Part shown: positions 32,320-39,916 of the stretch, one piece after another
How positions within the stretch are numbered: the stretch's first letter is position 1
Layout: the number at the start of each line of letters is the position of its first letter
Assembly (NCBI GenBank): GCA_051747405.1
Contig: JBNJGC010000002.1
Coordinates: forward strand, 1-44,332
Length of the DNA stretch: 44,332 nucleotides
Source of the DNA: JAPHTQ01 sp051747405
GTDB taxonomy: Bacteria > Pseudomonadota > Gammaproteobacteria > Thiohalomonadales > Thiohalomonadaceae
Direction: 5' to 3'
Notes under the pieces: model-generated
Database searches by the model: none
Seen by the model: the letters and a program-made list of their open reading frames with translations, nothing else
What the model was told of the DNA's origin: nothing
Translations under genes and position numbers: made by a program

Positions 32320-33309
32320 CTAGCGGCCCACCAGGAACCGCTCTGCCTGCTTGACAATTTTTATCGCCACCTGGTCGTTGGAGACGCCCAGATGACCGCG
32401 AAAGACCGGGATACCCTCGGCGCGCAGGGTCACCAGATCGGGCATGTCGATGGGAATAATGTCGCCCGGCTTCATCCGCATCACCTCCTGCAGACTCAGC
32501 TGCGTCTCTGTCAGGGTACTGCTCAGCTCCACCTCGGCGTTTTTCACCTCTTCACGCATGGCGCTGATCCAGCGGTCGTCCACATCGGTGCGGTCACTCT
32601 GCACCCCGGCATCGAGAATGTCGCGGATCGGCTCAAGCATCGAGTAGGGCATGGTCACGTGGATATCCCCACCGCCGCCTTCGAGCTCCACATGGATCTT
32701 GGAGACCACCACCACCTCGGTGGGGCTGACGATGTTGGCAAACTGGGGGTTGACCTCGCGGTTGATGTACTCGAACTCCACCGGCATCACCGGCGCCCAC
32801 GCCTCGCGCAGATCCTTGAAGGCCAGCTCCATCAGGATCTGGATCACCCGCTGCTCGGTGGCGGTGAATTCCCGCCCCTCAATCTTGGCGTGGAAGCGGC
32901 CATCACCGCCGAAGAAATTGTCCACCAGGATGTAGACCAGCTTGGGATCGAACACCAGCAGCGCCGTACCGCGCAGCGGCTTGATCTTCATCATGTTCAG
33001 GCTGGTGGGGACATAGAGGGTATGGATGTACTCGGAGAACTTGAGCATATCCACACCGCCGACCGACAGCTCCGCCGAGCGGCGGAGCATGTTGAACAGG
33101 CTGATACGAAAGGAGCGGGAGAAGCGATCGTTGATCATCTCCAGCGTGGGCATGCGCCCGCGGACGATGCGGTCCTCGCTGGCAAAGTCGTAACTGCGCG
33201 CCTCGCCCGGCTCAACGCCCTCGTCGGTCTCGGTCTCGACATCGCCATCACTTACGCCGTGAAGGAGCGCGTCGATTTCATCCTGGGAGAGTAGATCGGC
33301 ACCTGACAT
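32320..33309 (-). CDS. fliM: flagellar motor switch protein FliM
   Basis: FliM binds CheY-P and sets motor direction. It is 329 residues: the N-terminal CheY-binding peptide LLSQDEIDALLHGV, a CheC-like middle domain with LFNMLRRSAELSVGGVDMLK and the FFGGDGRFHAKIEGREFTAT segment, and a C-terminal SpoA domain (MKPGDIIPIDMPDLVTLRAE). Length and motifs are standard. It lies 6 bp after fliL and 12 bp before fliN. Confidence 0.97.
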   Translation of the reverse strand: MSGADLLSQDEIDALLHGVSDGDVETETDEGVEPGEARSYDFASEDRIVRGRMPTLEMINDRFSRSFRISLFNMLRRSAELSVGGVDMLKFSEYIHTLYVPTSLNMMKIKPLRGTALLVFDPKLVYILVDNFFGGDGRFHAKIEGREFTATEQRVIQILMELAFKDLREAWAPVMPVEFEYINREVNPQFANIVSPTEVVVVSKIHVELEGGGGDIHVTMPYSMLEPIRDILDAGVQSDRTDVDDRWISAMREEVKNAEVELSSTLTETQLSLQEVMRMKPGDIIPIDMPDLVTLRAEGIPVFRGHLGVSNDQVAIKIVKQAERFLVGR

Positions 33310-33315
33310 AACGGT

Positions 33316-33810
33316 TTACTGCATCACAAAGTTGGTAAAATAGACCGCCTGAACACCCTCGCCCTCCAAGCCGGCCTGCTGCTTGAGGATGGTATTGACG
33401 GTAGCCAGCACCTCCTGGCGCAACTGCTCCTTGCCCTCGCGGCTGCTCACCTGCTCATAGCCGTAGCCCCCCATCAACACCAGAATGTCGTTGCGGATCA
33501 CCGGCATATGCGCCTCCACCTCCTGCAGCACCGCCTTGTCGTGGGCCATCAGTTGAACATCCACCTGAAGGTAGCGTGCACGACTGCTGTCGGCGAAGTT
33601 GACCAGCAATGTGTCGAGCGGCATGTAATGGGCCTGTTTCACCGTCTCTTCGGCATCCTCGTCACTCCCCTCGCCCTTGTCGCTGACCAGCCAAACGGTC
33701 AAGCCGACGCTGGCCCCGATCAGCAGTACGCCGACGATGGCCATGATGATGATCGTTTTTTTGTTGGATGCCGGCTTGGTGTCCAGATCCAGATCTTCGC
33801 TCTCAGCCAT
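33316..33810 (-). CDS. fliL: flagellar basal body protein FliL
   Basis: FliL is a single-pass membrane protein beside the stators. It is 164 residues: a short cytoplasmic start, one membrane helix (about 22-44, IIIMAIVGVLLIGASVGLTV), and a periplasmic stomatin-like domain (MPLDTLLVNFADSSRARYLQ, then VLMGGYGYEQVSSREGKEQL). The frame allows ATG at 33819, but ATG 33810 (MAESEDLD) is chosen because GAGG is nine bases before it and would abut the earlier ATG. It is the first gene of the leftward motility operon, behind a sigma-54-type promoter. No fliK precedes it. Confidence 0.94.
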   Translation of the reverse strand: MAESEDLDLDTKPASNKKTIIIMAIVGVLLIGASVGLTVWLVSDKGEGSDEDAEETVKQAHYMPLDTLLVNFADSSRARYLQVDVQLMAHDKAVLQEVEAHMPVIRNDILVLMGGYGYEQVSSREGKEQLRQEVLATVNTILKQQAGLEGEGVQAVYFTNFVMQ

Positions 33811-33844
33811 GGTTACCATCCTCTATTCGGGTCGAGTGAAATAA

Positions 33845-33861
33845 AGCAAGCTGCATGCCAG
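33845..33861 (-). promoter_or_regulatory. sigma-54 (RpoN) promoter for fliL operon
   Basis: On the minus strand TGGCATG-CAGC-TTGCT matches the RpoN consensus TGGCACG-N4-TTGCW with one change, with correct GG/GC spacing. It lies 35-51 bp before the fliL start, placing a transcript start near 33834. An A-rich tract just upstream (33866-33893, minus strand) would suit DNA bending. RpoN control of this operon agrees with Pseudomonas-type flagellar hierarchies, where FleQ is the activator. Confidence 0.72.
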
Positions 33862-33916
33862 AAGAAGAATCTTGCTTTTTCTTTTTTCAATTCATGCACT
33901 TAACGCATGATAGCAC

Positions 33917-33931
33917 GCTCTTCGGGAGCGC
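33917..33931. repeat. short hairpin between orn and fliL
   Basis: CGCTC-TTCGG-GAGCG, 5-bp arms with a TTCGG-type loop on the plus strand. There is no T-run beyond it on either strand. Confidence 0.35.
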
Positions 33932-33940
33932 GAACAACAA

Positions 33941-33961
33941 TTTGGCGCCGGCGGCGCCAAA
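33941..33961. repeat. 21-bp near-perfect palindrome between orn and fliL
   Basis: TTTGGCGCCG-G-CGGCGCCAAA, 10-bp arms with a one-base centre, in the 261-bp interval without genes. On the orn (minus) strand the stem is followed by TTGTTG rather than a U-run. It may terminate orn transcription weakly or act as a protein-binding site upstream of the fliL promoter. Confidence 0.55.
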
Positions 33962-34071
33962 AAACCGGCGTAGCGCCAGGGCTGTTTACTGGTGGTTGAT
34001 GCATACCAGCACGCCGATAAACCGCTGCTGCCAGCCCGGCTCTAAGCCCCGCCTCTGCGATGCCCTCCCCG

Positions 34072-34620
34072 CTAGCGCGAGACAAGCAGCTGCTGGCGGT
34101 AGTGGCGCAGCTCTGCGATCGATTCGCGTATATCGTCCAGCGCCAGGTGGGTATTGGCCTTTTTGAAGCCCTCGTAGACCGCCGGATGCCAGCGGCGCGC
34201 CAGCTCCTTGAGGGTGCTGACGTCCAGGTTGCGGTAGTGGAAAAAGGCCTCCAGCTTGGGCATGTGGCGGGCGAGAAAGCGCCGATCCTGGCAGATACTG
34301 TTGCCGCAGATGGGGGATTGGCGGGCATCCACATAACGACTGATAAATGCCAGTGTCTCGGCCTCCGCCTGGCTCTCATTCAGTGTGCTGTCGCTGACCC
34401 GCTGCCACAGCCCCGAGGCGCCGTGGTGGCTACGATTCCACTCATCCATCCCCTGCATTACCGCATCACTCTGATGCACCGCCAACACCGGCCCTTCGGC
34501 CAGGGTGTTCAACTCGGCATCGGTGACGATGGTGGCGATCTCGATAATACGGTCCCGCTCCGGGTCGAGCCCGGTCATCTCCAGATCGATCCAGACGAGG
34601 TTATCCGGGTGCTTACTCAT
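34072..34620 (-). CDS. orn: oligoribonuclease
   Basis: Orn degrades short RNAs (and pGpG from c-di-GMP turnover) to mononucleotides. The 182 residues equal the family length. It is a DEDDh exonuclease: LVWIDLEMTGLDPERDRIIE (D12, E14), ICGNSICQDRRFLARHMPKL, and LKELARRWHPAVYEGFKK followed by HLALDDIRESIAEL (His and last Asp). The start is ATG 34620 (MSKHPDNL), fixed by GGAGG-type bases (GGAGGAGC) just upstream. The assembly gap begins 26 bp further upstream, so the promoter is hidden. It is divergent from the M48 protease. Confidence 0.96.
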   Translation of the reverse strand: MSKHPDNLVWIDLEMTGLDPERDRIIEIATIVTDAELNTLAEGPVLAVHQSDAVMQGMDEWNRSHHGASGLWQRVSDSTLNESQAEAETLAFISRYVDARQSPICGNSICQDRRFLARHMPKLEAFFHYRNLDVSTLKELARRWHPAVYEGFKKANTHLALDDIRESIAELRHYRQQLLVSR

Positions 34621-34646
34621 AACGCTCTGCTCCTCCTGCCAGCTCC

Positions 34647-34746
34647 NNNNNNNNNNNNNNNNNNNNNNNNNNNNNNNNNNNNNNNNNNNNNNNNNNNNNN
34701 NNNNNNNNNNNNNNNNNNNNNNNNNNNNNNNNNNNNNNNNNNNNNN
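34647..34746. other. assembly gap (100 N)
   Basis: Exactly 100 N between orn and the M48 protease. It hides the promoters of both genes and the first few codons of the protease. No duplicate flank is visible. Confidence 0.95.
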
Positions 34747-35976
34747 TTCCTCGGCATGCTGCTGCTCTCCACCACCGTCGAGCTGTGGCTGCTGCATCGC
34801 CAGATGCACCATGTGAGCGTCCACCGCGGCAGAGTTCCGCCCGCTTTCGCCCCGCGCATCGCCCTCAAGGCACACCAGCGCGCCGCCGACTACACCCTGA
34901 GCAAATCCAAGCTGACACGCATCGAACTCATCTATGGGGCGGCGGTACTGCTCGGTTTCACCCTGGGGGGCGGCCTGCAGTGGTTGGACAGCCTGTGGCG
35001 CGGCTTTGACCTCAACCCGGTCGCCACAGGCACCGGCTTTATCCTCAGCATCGTCCTGCTCACCACCCTGCTCGATCTCCCCTTCAACCTCTACCGCACC
35101 TTTCGTATCGAACAGCGCTTCGGTTTCAACCGGACCACCCCGGTACTCTACTTCAGCGATATGCTCAAACAGGGGCTGCTACTGTTGCTCTTGGGCGCAC
35201 CGCTCGCAGCGCTGGTGCTATGGCTGATGCACAGCGCCGGGCAGTGGTGGTGGCTCTATGTCTGGCTGGTCTGGAGCGCTTTTACCCTATTTATGCTCTG
35301 GGCCTACCCGGCCATCATCGCACCGCTGTTCAACACCTTCACCCCGCTTGAGGACCGCCAGCTGCGACAGCGCATCGACAACCTGCTCCGGCGCTGTGGC
35401 TTCACCTCCAACGGTATCTTCGTCATGGATGGCTCGCGCCGCTCCAGCCACGGCAACGCCTACTTCTCGGGTATGGGCAACAACAAGCGTATCGTCTTCT
35501 TCGATACCCTGCTCGAGAGCCTCAACGGTGCCGAGATCGAGGCGGTGCTGGCCCATGAGTTGGGCCACTTTCGGCGCAAGCACATCCGCAAGCGTCTGCT
35601 GCTGATGATGGTGATGAGTCTGGGCGGTCTCGCCCTGCTCGGATGGCTGATCCAGCAGCCGTGGTTCTTCAGCGCACTCGGGATGGAGACCCCTTCGGTC
35701 CACGCAGCGCTGGTGCTGTTTTTGCTGATCACCCCGGCTTTCACCTTCTTTATTCAACCGCTGATGGCGCTGTCGAGCCGCAAGCACGAGTTCGAGGCGG
35801 ACGCCTTCGCCGCAGAGCATGCGCGGGCCCAGGATCTGGTTACCGCTCTGGTCAAGCTCTATAAGGAGAATGCCAGCAGCCTCACACCCGACCCGCTCTA
35901 CTCCGCCTTTCACGACAGCCATCCGCCTGCACTCGTGCGCATCGCCCACCTTTCGTCTAGACTGCAGACAAGCTGA
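34747..35976 (+). CDS. M48 family (Ste24-like) membrane metalloprotease, 5' end in gap
   Basis: 410 codons are visible; probably only a few residues are lost in the gap, since the first visible residues (FLGMLLLSTTVELWLLHRQM) are already the first membrane helix. The zinc motif is VLAHELGHFRRKH (HExxH) with the third ligand in KHEFEADAFAAEHA. Several membrane helices and the RIEQRFGFNRTTP segment fit the Ste24/CAAX-protease branch of M48 rather than HtpX. In bacteria these are thought to act in membrane protein quality control. It is followed 20 bp later by the cytochrome gene, in the same direction. Confidence 0.9.
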   Translation, partial: FLGMLLLSTTVELWLLHRQMHHVSVHRGRVPPAFAPRIALKAHQRAADYTLSKSKLTRIELIYGAAVLLGFTLGGGLQWLDSLWRGFDLNPVATGTGFILSIVLLTTLLDLPFNLYRTFRIEQRFGFNRTTPVLYFSDMLKQGLLLLLLGAPLAALVLWLMHSAGQWWWLYVWLVWSAFTLFMLWAYPAIIAPLFNTFTPLEDRQLRQRIDNLLRRCGFTSNGIFVMDGSRRSSHGNAYFSGMGNNKRIVFFDTLLESLNGAEIEAVLAHELGHFRRKHIRKRLLLMMVMSLGGLALLGWLIQQPWFFSALGMETPSVHAALVLFLLITPAFTFFIQPLMALSSRKHEFEADAFAAEHARAQDLVTALVKLYKENASSLTPDPLYSAFHDSHPPALVRIAHLSSRLQTS

Positions 35977-35996
35977 AGTTTTTGCCAAGGAGACGA

Positions 35997-36302
35997 ATGA
36001 TGAGAATGCACAGACCGATACTGTCCCTGATCGCCACCACCCTGCTCTGCGCCCCTGCGCTGGCCGATGTCGAGCTCGGGCGTTCCCTGCACCAGGAGAA
36101 CTGCATCTCCTGCCACGCCTCACGCTTCGATAACAACGGCGCCGCGATCTATACCCGCGCCGATCGGCGGGTGAACGACCGCAAGGCTCTCCACGCCCAG
36201 GTCAACCGCTGCAAGAACAACCTCGGCCTGAGCTGGTTTGATGACGAGGTTAAGGCCGTGGCCGACTACCTCAACGCCACCTACTACAAATTCGAGCAGT
36301 AG
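35997..36302 (+). CDS. small monohaem c-type cytochrome
   Basis: A 101-residue exported cytochrome c. It has a signal peptide (ILSLIATTLLCAPALA, cleavage after ALA), then a mature chain of about 80 residues with one haem site ENCISCHASRF (CxxCH). No methionine follows the haem site, so the usual sixth ligand is absent; a His in KALHAQVNRC and several Asn residues are alternatives. A third Cys (NRCKNN) is also notable. The C-terminal WFDDEVKAVADYLNATYYKF helix is the conserved cytochrome helix. AAGGAGA six bases before ATG 35997 fixes the start (a second ATG follows directly). Electron partners are unknown. Confidence 0.88.
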   Translation: MMRMHRPILSLIATTLLCAPALADVELGRSLHQENCISCHASRFDNNGAAIYTRADRRVNDRKALHAQVNRCKNNLGLSWFDDEVKAVADYLNATYYKFEQ

Positions 36303-36308
36303 CGGTCG

Positions 36309-36641
36309 ATGGAGACACTACAGCAACAGCACTGCACCACTCCCGGAGAGGGGCTCACGGCACTGAGCACCTCTGAGATCCCACAGCGACTGGCCCAGGT
36401 TAGCCAGTGGTCGCAGGGCGGCGACGGCCAGCGTATTGAGCGCGAGTTCCGTTTCAAGGATTTCTATCAGACCATCGCCTTTGTCAACGCCGTGGCCTGG
36501 ATCGCCAACCAGCAGGACCACCACCCCGATCTGGAGGTGGGCTACAACCGCTGCCTGGTTCGCTACACCACCCACGCCGTGGGCGGGCTTTCGCTCAACG
36601 ACTTTATCTGTGCCGCCCGCATCGATGCCCTTGAGCGATGA
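36309..36641 (+). CDS. phhB: pterin-4a-carbinolamine dehydratase
   Basis: A 110-residue protein of the PCD/DCoH family, which dehydrates 4a-hydroxytetrahydrobiopterin in pterin recycling, usually with phenylalanine hydroxylase. The signature NQQDHHPDLEVGYNRCLVRY with a following TTHAVGGLSLNDF contains the conserved His-His pair and Asp. It begins 6 bp after the cytochrome stop, probably co-transcribed, with a weak ribosome site. No phenylalanine hydroxylase is in the window, and many bacteria carry this gene without one, so a role in other pterin chemistry (for example molybdopterin) is possible. Confidence 0.92.
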   Translation: METLQQQHCTTPGEGLTALSTSEIPQRLAQVSQWSQGGDGQRIEREFRFKDFYQTIAFVNAVAWIANQQDHHPDLEVGYNRCLVRYTTHAVGGLSLNDFICAARIDALER

Positions 36642-36681
36642 GACACCCCCTCCAATATTCGATCCCTGACCAAAGCGCTGC

Positions 36682-37692
36682 ATGACAAAACGTAAGCTCA
36701 CCCGCCGACAAAAGTGGCGCATCGAGAAGATCCAACAGGAGCGGCGCCGACGCCTGGAGCGCAAACAGATAGAGACCACAGACACCCCGACCGGTGAGGA
36801 GCGCGCGGGGTTGGTGATCGCCAACTTTGGCGCCAGTGTCGAGGTCGAGGAGCAGCAGGGGCGTACGCTGCGCTGCCAGCTGCGGCAAAACCTGCCGCCG
36901 CTGGTGGTGGGGGATCGGGTGGTATGGCAGTCCGGTGGCGAAGGGGGTGTAGTAACCGCTCTGCTGCCGCGGCGTAGCGAGCTGGCGCGTCCCGACGCGT
37001 TGGGCGTGCCCCGACCGGTGGCCGCCAATATCGACCAGATCCTGGTAGTGGCCGCCCCCGCACCGCGCTACAGTCCCGAGCTTATCGATCAATACCTGGC
37101 CGCCGCCGAGTTGACCGGCATCGAGCCTGTGCTGGTCTTCAACAAGTTCGACCTGGTAGCGGAAGAGAACCGGCGCGGGGTCGAGGCGCTGCTGGAGAGC
37201 TACCGCCGGATCGGCTACCCGCACTTGAGCGCCAGCACCCGCGACAGTCACGGCCTGGATGCGCTGCATACCCGGCTTACAGGCAAGATCAGCGTCTTTG
37301 TCGGTCAGTCGGGGGTAGGCAAATCCTCTCTGGTCAACGCCCTGCTGGCAGAGCAGCAGGCCGACGTGGGCGAGCTCTCACAACATAGCGGACTGGGGCA
37401 GCACACCACCAGCACCGCCCGCCTCTACCACCTGCCCGAGGGTGGCGCGCTCATCGACTCTCCCGGCGTGCGGGAGTTCCGCCTCTGGCCGATGGAGCCT
37501 GCGAGCCTGCTGGAGGGGTTTCGCGAGTTCCGCCCCTATCTGGGCCGCTGCAAGTTCAGAGACTGCCGCCACCGGCAGGAGCCCGGCTGCGCGCTGCGCG
37601 AGGCGGTGGATCGGGGGGCGATTGAGCCTCGCCGCCTGGCCAGTTACCACCGCATCGTGGAACAGCTGGCGGCGTTCGAATCCCACCCCTGA
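36682..37692 (+). CDS. rsgA: ribosome small-subunit GTPase RsgA
   Basis: RsgA (YjeQ) checks 30S subunit maturation. It is 336 residues: a basic N-terminus (MTKRKLTRRQKWRIEKIQQE), an OB fold (about 40-105), and a circularly permuted GTPase in which PVLVFNKFDLV (G4) comes before VFVGQSGVGKSSLVNALL (G1) and ALIDSPGVREFRLW (G3). A C-terminal zinc site reads CKFRDCRHRQEPGC. The gene often lies beside orn in gammaproteobacteria, as here. It ends 3 bp before the convergent motB stop. Confidence 0.96.
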   Translation: MTKRKLTRRQKWRIEKIQQERRRRLERKQIETTDTPTGEERAGLVIANFGASVEVEEQQGRTLRCQLRQNLPPLVVGDRVVWQSGGEGGVVTALLPRRSELARPDALGVPRPVAANIDQILVVAAPAPRYSPELIDQYLAAAELTGIEPVLVFNKFDLVAEENRRGVEALLESYRRIGYPHLSASTRDSHGLDALHTRLTGKISVFVGQSGVGKSSLVNALLAEQQADVGELSQHSGLGQHTTSTARLYHLPEGGALIDSPGVREFRLWPMEPASLLEGFREFRPYLGRCKFRDCRHRQEPGCALREAVDRGAIEPRRLASYHRIVEQLAAFESHP

Positions 37693-37695
37693 GGG

Positions 37696-38688
37696 CTATT
37701 CCGGCGCCTCGAGCGCGCGGGAGAGGGCATCCTCCAGCGCCTCATCATCGGGCGCTGGCGAGGGCGCCTGCTGCTGAGAAGGCTGCGGCAGCGACGGGGC
37801 GATATCGGGGGGAGCGGGCGCATTGGGGACGATATCGGGGGGCTCGTCCGGGGTCGGTTCGTCCACCAGACCGATAGCCTGCTCGGTGGCCCGGTTGAGC
37901 ACGACGATGCTGATCCGTCGATTCACCGCCGCAGCGGGGTTCTCCTTGTCGAAGGGTACCGATGAGGCCAGCCCCACTACCCGACCGAACTTATCCTGGC
38001 CAAGCCCGCCACGACTCATGGCCCGGCGGGCGGCATTGGCCCGATCCGCGGAGAGCTCCCAGTTGGTGTAGTCGGGGCGCCGACCGCTAAACGCGGTGGC
38101 GTCGGTATGGCCGGTGATACTGATATGGTTAGGTACATCGCCGACGGTACGGCTCAGCTCGTAGAGGATCTCGGCGGTGTAGTCCTTGAGCACGGCACTG
38201 CCGCGATCGAACATCGGGCGGCCTTCGCGATCGACGATCTGGATACGCAGCCCCTCACTGGTGATATCCAGCAGTAGCTGCTCCTTGAACTCCGCCAGGG
38301 CCGGGGTGTTTTCGATCTGCTCCTTGATCCGCTGCATCAACTCATCCAGCCGCGCCGCCTCCTGCATCTGTTGCGCCAGCTCCTCAGCAGCCGGCTGGTG
38401 CATCGGTTCGCCACTGCCGCGCGGCACCTCCAACGCTCCCCCCAGCTTGATCATGCTGGTGCTGGCCCCGCCGGGCCCCTGTACCGCACTGGGGTTCTGA
38501 AAATAGTCGGCGATCGCCGCCCGATCCTCACTGGAGGTGGAGCCCAGCAGCCACATCAGCAGGAAGAAGGCCATCATCGCGGTGACGAAGTCGGCGTAGG
38601 CGATCTTCCAGGCACCGCCATGGTGGCCTCCCGCCACCTTGCGAATGCGCTTGATGACTATCGGCTGCTTTTTCTCATCAACAGGCAT
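37696..38688 (-). CDS. motB: flagellar stator protein MotB
   Basis: A 330-residue stator subunit. The single membrane helix AWKIAYADFVTAMMAFFLLM carries the proton-binding D33. A plug/linker follows, then an OmpA-like peptidoglycan-binding domain (about 150-270, HISITGHTDATAFSGRRPDY and NWELSADRANAARRAMSRGG), and a Pro/Asp-rich tail (about 280-330). The NPSAVQGPGG segment after the helix is typical of MotB. It pairs with motA 35 bp upstream and is a separate stator from MotCD at 16977-18534. Confidence 0.95.
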   Translation of the reverse strand: MPVDEKKQPIVIKRIRKVAGGHHGGAWKIAYADFVTAMMAFFLLMWLLGSTSSEDRAAIADYFQNPSAVQGPGGASTSMIKLGGALEVPRGSGEPMHQPAAEELAQQMQEAARLDELMQRIKEQIENTPALAEFKEQLLLDITSEGLRIQIVDREGRPMFDRGSAVLKDYTAEILYELSRTVGDVPNHISITGHTDATAFSGRRPDYTNWELSADRANAARRAMSRGGLGQDKFGRVVGLASSVPFDKENPAAAVNRRISIVVLNRATEQAIGLVDEPTPDEPPDIVPNAPAPPDIAPSLPQPSQQQAPSPAPDDEALEDALSRALEAPE

Positions 38689-38723
38689 AGAGACCTCGGT
38701 GCGCCATCAGAGCCAAAGCGACA

Positions 38724-39584
38724 TCAGCCGCCCTTGCGTGCCTTGATGTCCTCCTCCAGCTCCAGAAAGCCGGGACGCTCATTGGAGAAGAGCACCTTAC
38801 GCCCGAACTCGATACAGACCTGCGGGGCAAAACCGTTAATGGAGGCCAGCAGTACCACCTTCACCGTCTGCAGCGCCTTGGTCGACTCGGCCGCCTTGCT
38901 CTCAAGCACGGCGGCCAGCGGGGCGATGAAGGCGTAGGAGAGCAAAATACCCAGGAAAGCACCGACCAGCGCCTTGGCGATGAGCTTGCCCAGCTCCTCC
39001 GGGGGGAGGTGTAGTGAGCCCATGGTGATGACCACCCCCATCACCGCGGCGACGATACCGAACGCCGGCAGGGAGTCGGCCATCTTGGCCATCTGGTGAG
39101 AGACGTGCACCTCTTCCTGATTGTGGGTTTCGATCTCACTGTCCATCAAGCTCTCGATCTCCAGTGGATTGAGGTTGCCACCGACCATCAGGCGCAGGTA
39201 GTCGATGATGAACTCCATCACATGCTGCTTTTTCTGAATGGTCGGGTATTTGCTGAATACCGGGCTGCTCTCGGGCTCCTCAATATCCGCCTCCAGCGCC
39301 ATCAGCCCCTCCTTGCGCCCCTTGGCCATCAGCTCATAGAGCAGCGCCAGCAGCTCCATATAGAACTTCTTGTTGTACTGGCTGCCGCGAAAACAGCTGA
39401 CCACACCCGCCATTAGATGCTTGAAGCCGTGGGGATTGCTCGCAGCGATGGCCGCCCCTAGAGCGCCACCGAAAATCATGATGAACTTGCTTGGCTGGAT
39501 CAGGACCTGCACATGCCCGCCGATCGCCACATAGGCACCGAAGAGGCAAGCCAGCGCCACCAGCCAGCCGATTAACACCATCAT
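38724..39584 (-). CDS. motA: flagellar stator protein MotA
   Basis: A 286-residue stator subunit with four membrane helices: MMVLIGWLVALACLFGAYVA at the N-terminus, KFIMIFGGALGAAIAASNPH, and the conserved pair LPAFGIVAAVMGVVITMGSL and LGKLIAKALVGAFLGILLSY. Its long cytoplasmic loop (about 70-180) marks it as true MotA rather than the shorter MotC. The frame continues upstream to 39737, but family proteins start at the membrane helix, so ATG 39584 (or the next codon) is chosen; AAGGGGG is about 12 bases ahead. Followed by motB. Confidence 0.94.
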   Translation of the reverse strand: MMVLIGWLVALACLFGAYVAIGGHVQVLIQPSKFIMIFGGALGAAIAASNPHGFKHLMAGVVSCFRGSQYNKKFYMELLALLYELMAKGRKEGLMALEADIEEPESSPVFSKYPTIQKKQHVMEFIIDYLRLMVGGNLNPLEIESLMDSEIETHNQEEVHVSHQMAKMADSLPAFGIVAAVMGVVITMGSLHLPPEELGKLIAKALVGAFLGILLSYAFIAPLAAVLESKAAESTKALQTVKVVLLASINGFAPQVCIEFGRKVLFSNERPGFLELEEDIKARKGG

Positions 39585-39916
39585 AAGAGACTCATCCCCC
39601 TTGCTGTCATGGTTACCTGAGGCCATCCCAGGAGGCCCGCACATACTCACCAGCGCGCACCCAAGGCATTCTACTCCAACTCCCGCCATAATGCCCACCT
39701 CAACGCCAACCGCCAGGGCAACAGCATACTTTGTCATCGCTGGTGTAAGCCCTTGAGCGATAATCGGGAGGTGGTACCTGCCGTCAGCGGGCGTGGCGCG
39801 AGTCTGCGCTCATCCTCCTCGACCGGGGGCCTGGTTTGCAGTCACTACGCGAACGCGGCAAAATCGTTCTGCCGGCAGGGCACTATATGCCCCGCCAATG
39901 CCTATTGGGATACGCC
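39585..39916. other. divergent intergenic region motA / HDOD gene
   Basis: 332 bp without a supported gene. A possible promoter toward the HDOD gene is TTGCAG (39836-39841), 17 bp, CAAAAT (39859-39864), only a partial match. A GCGATAAT at 39757-39764 resembles a sigma-28 -10 element but has no matching -35. A CTGCCGGCAG palindrome is near 39870. No strong operator, terminator or RNA is seen. Confidence 0.4.

Noticed and set aside
31936..33294. 452-codon plus-strand frame across fliN/fliM
   Set aside because: Antisense shadow of GC-rich genes with no domain; fliM and fliN on the other strand are certain.
33941..33961. Rho-independent terminator for orn
   Set aside because: The stem is strong, but no U-run follows on the orn strand, so it is listed only as a palindrome.
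39585..39737. 51-residue N-terminal extension of MotA
   Set aside because: MotA proteins begin at the first membrane helix; the extension has no likeness to the family and a better-placed ATG exists at 39584.
39757..39764. Possible sigma-28 -10 element (GCGATAAT) near the HDOD gene
   Set aside because: The expected -35 (TAAAGTTT-like) 11 bp upstream is absent.
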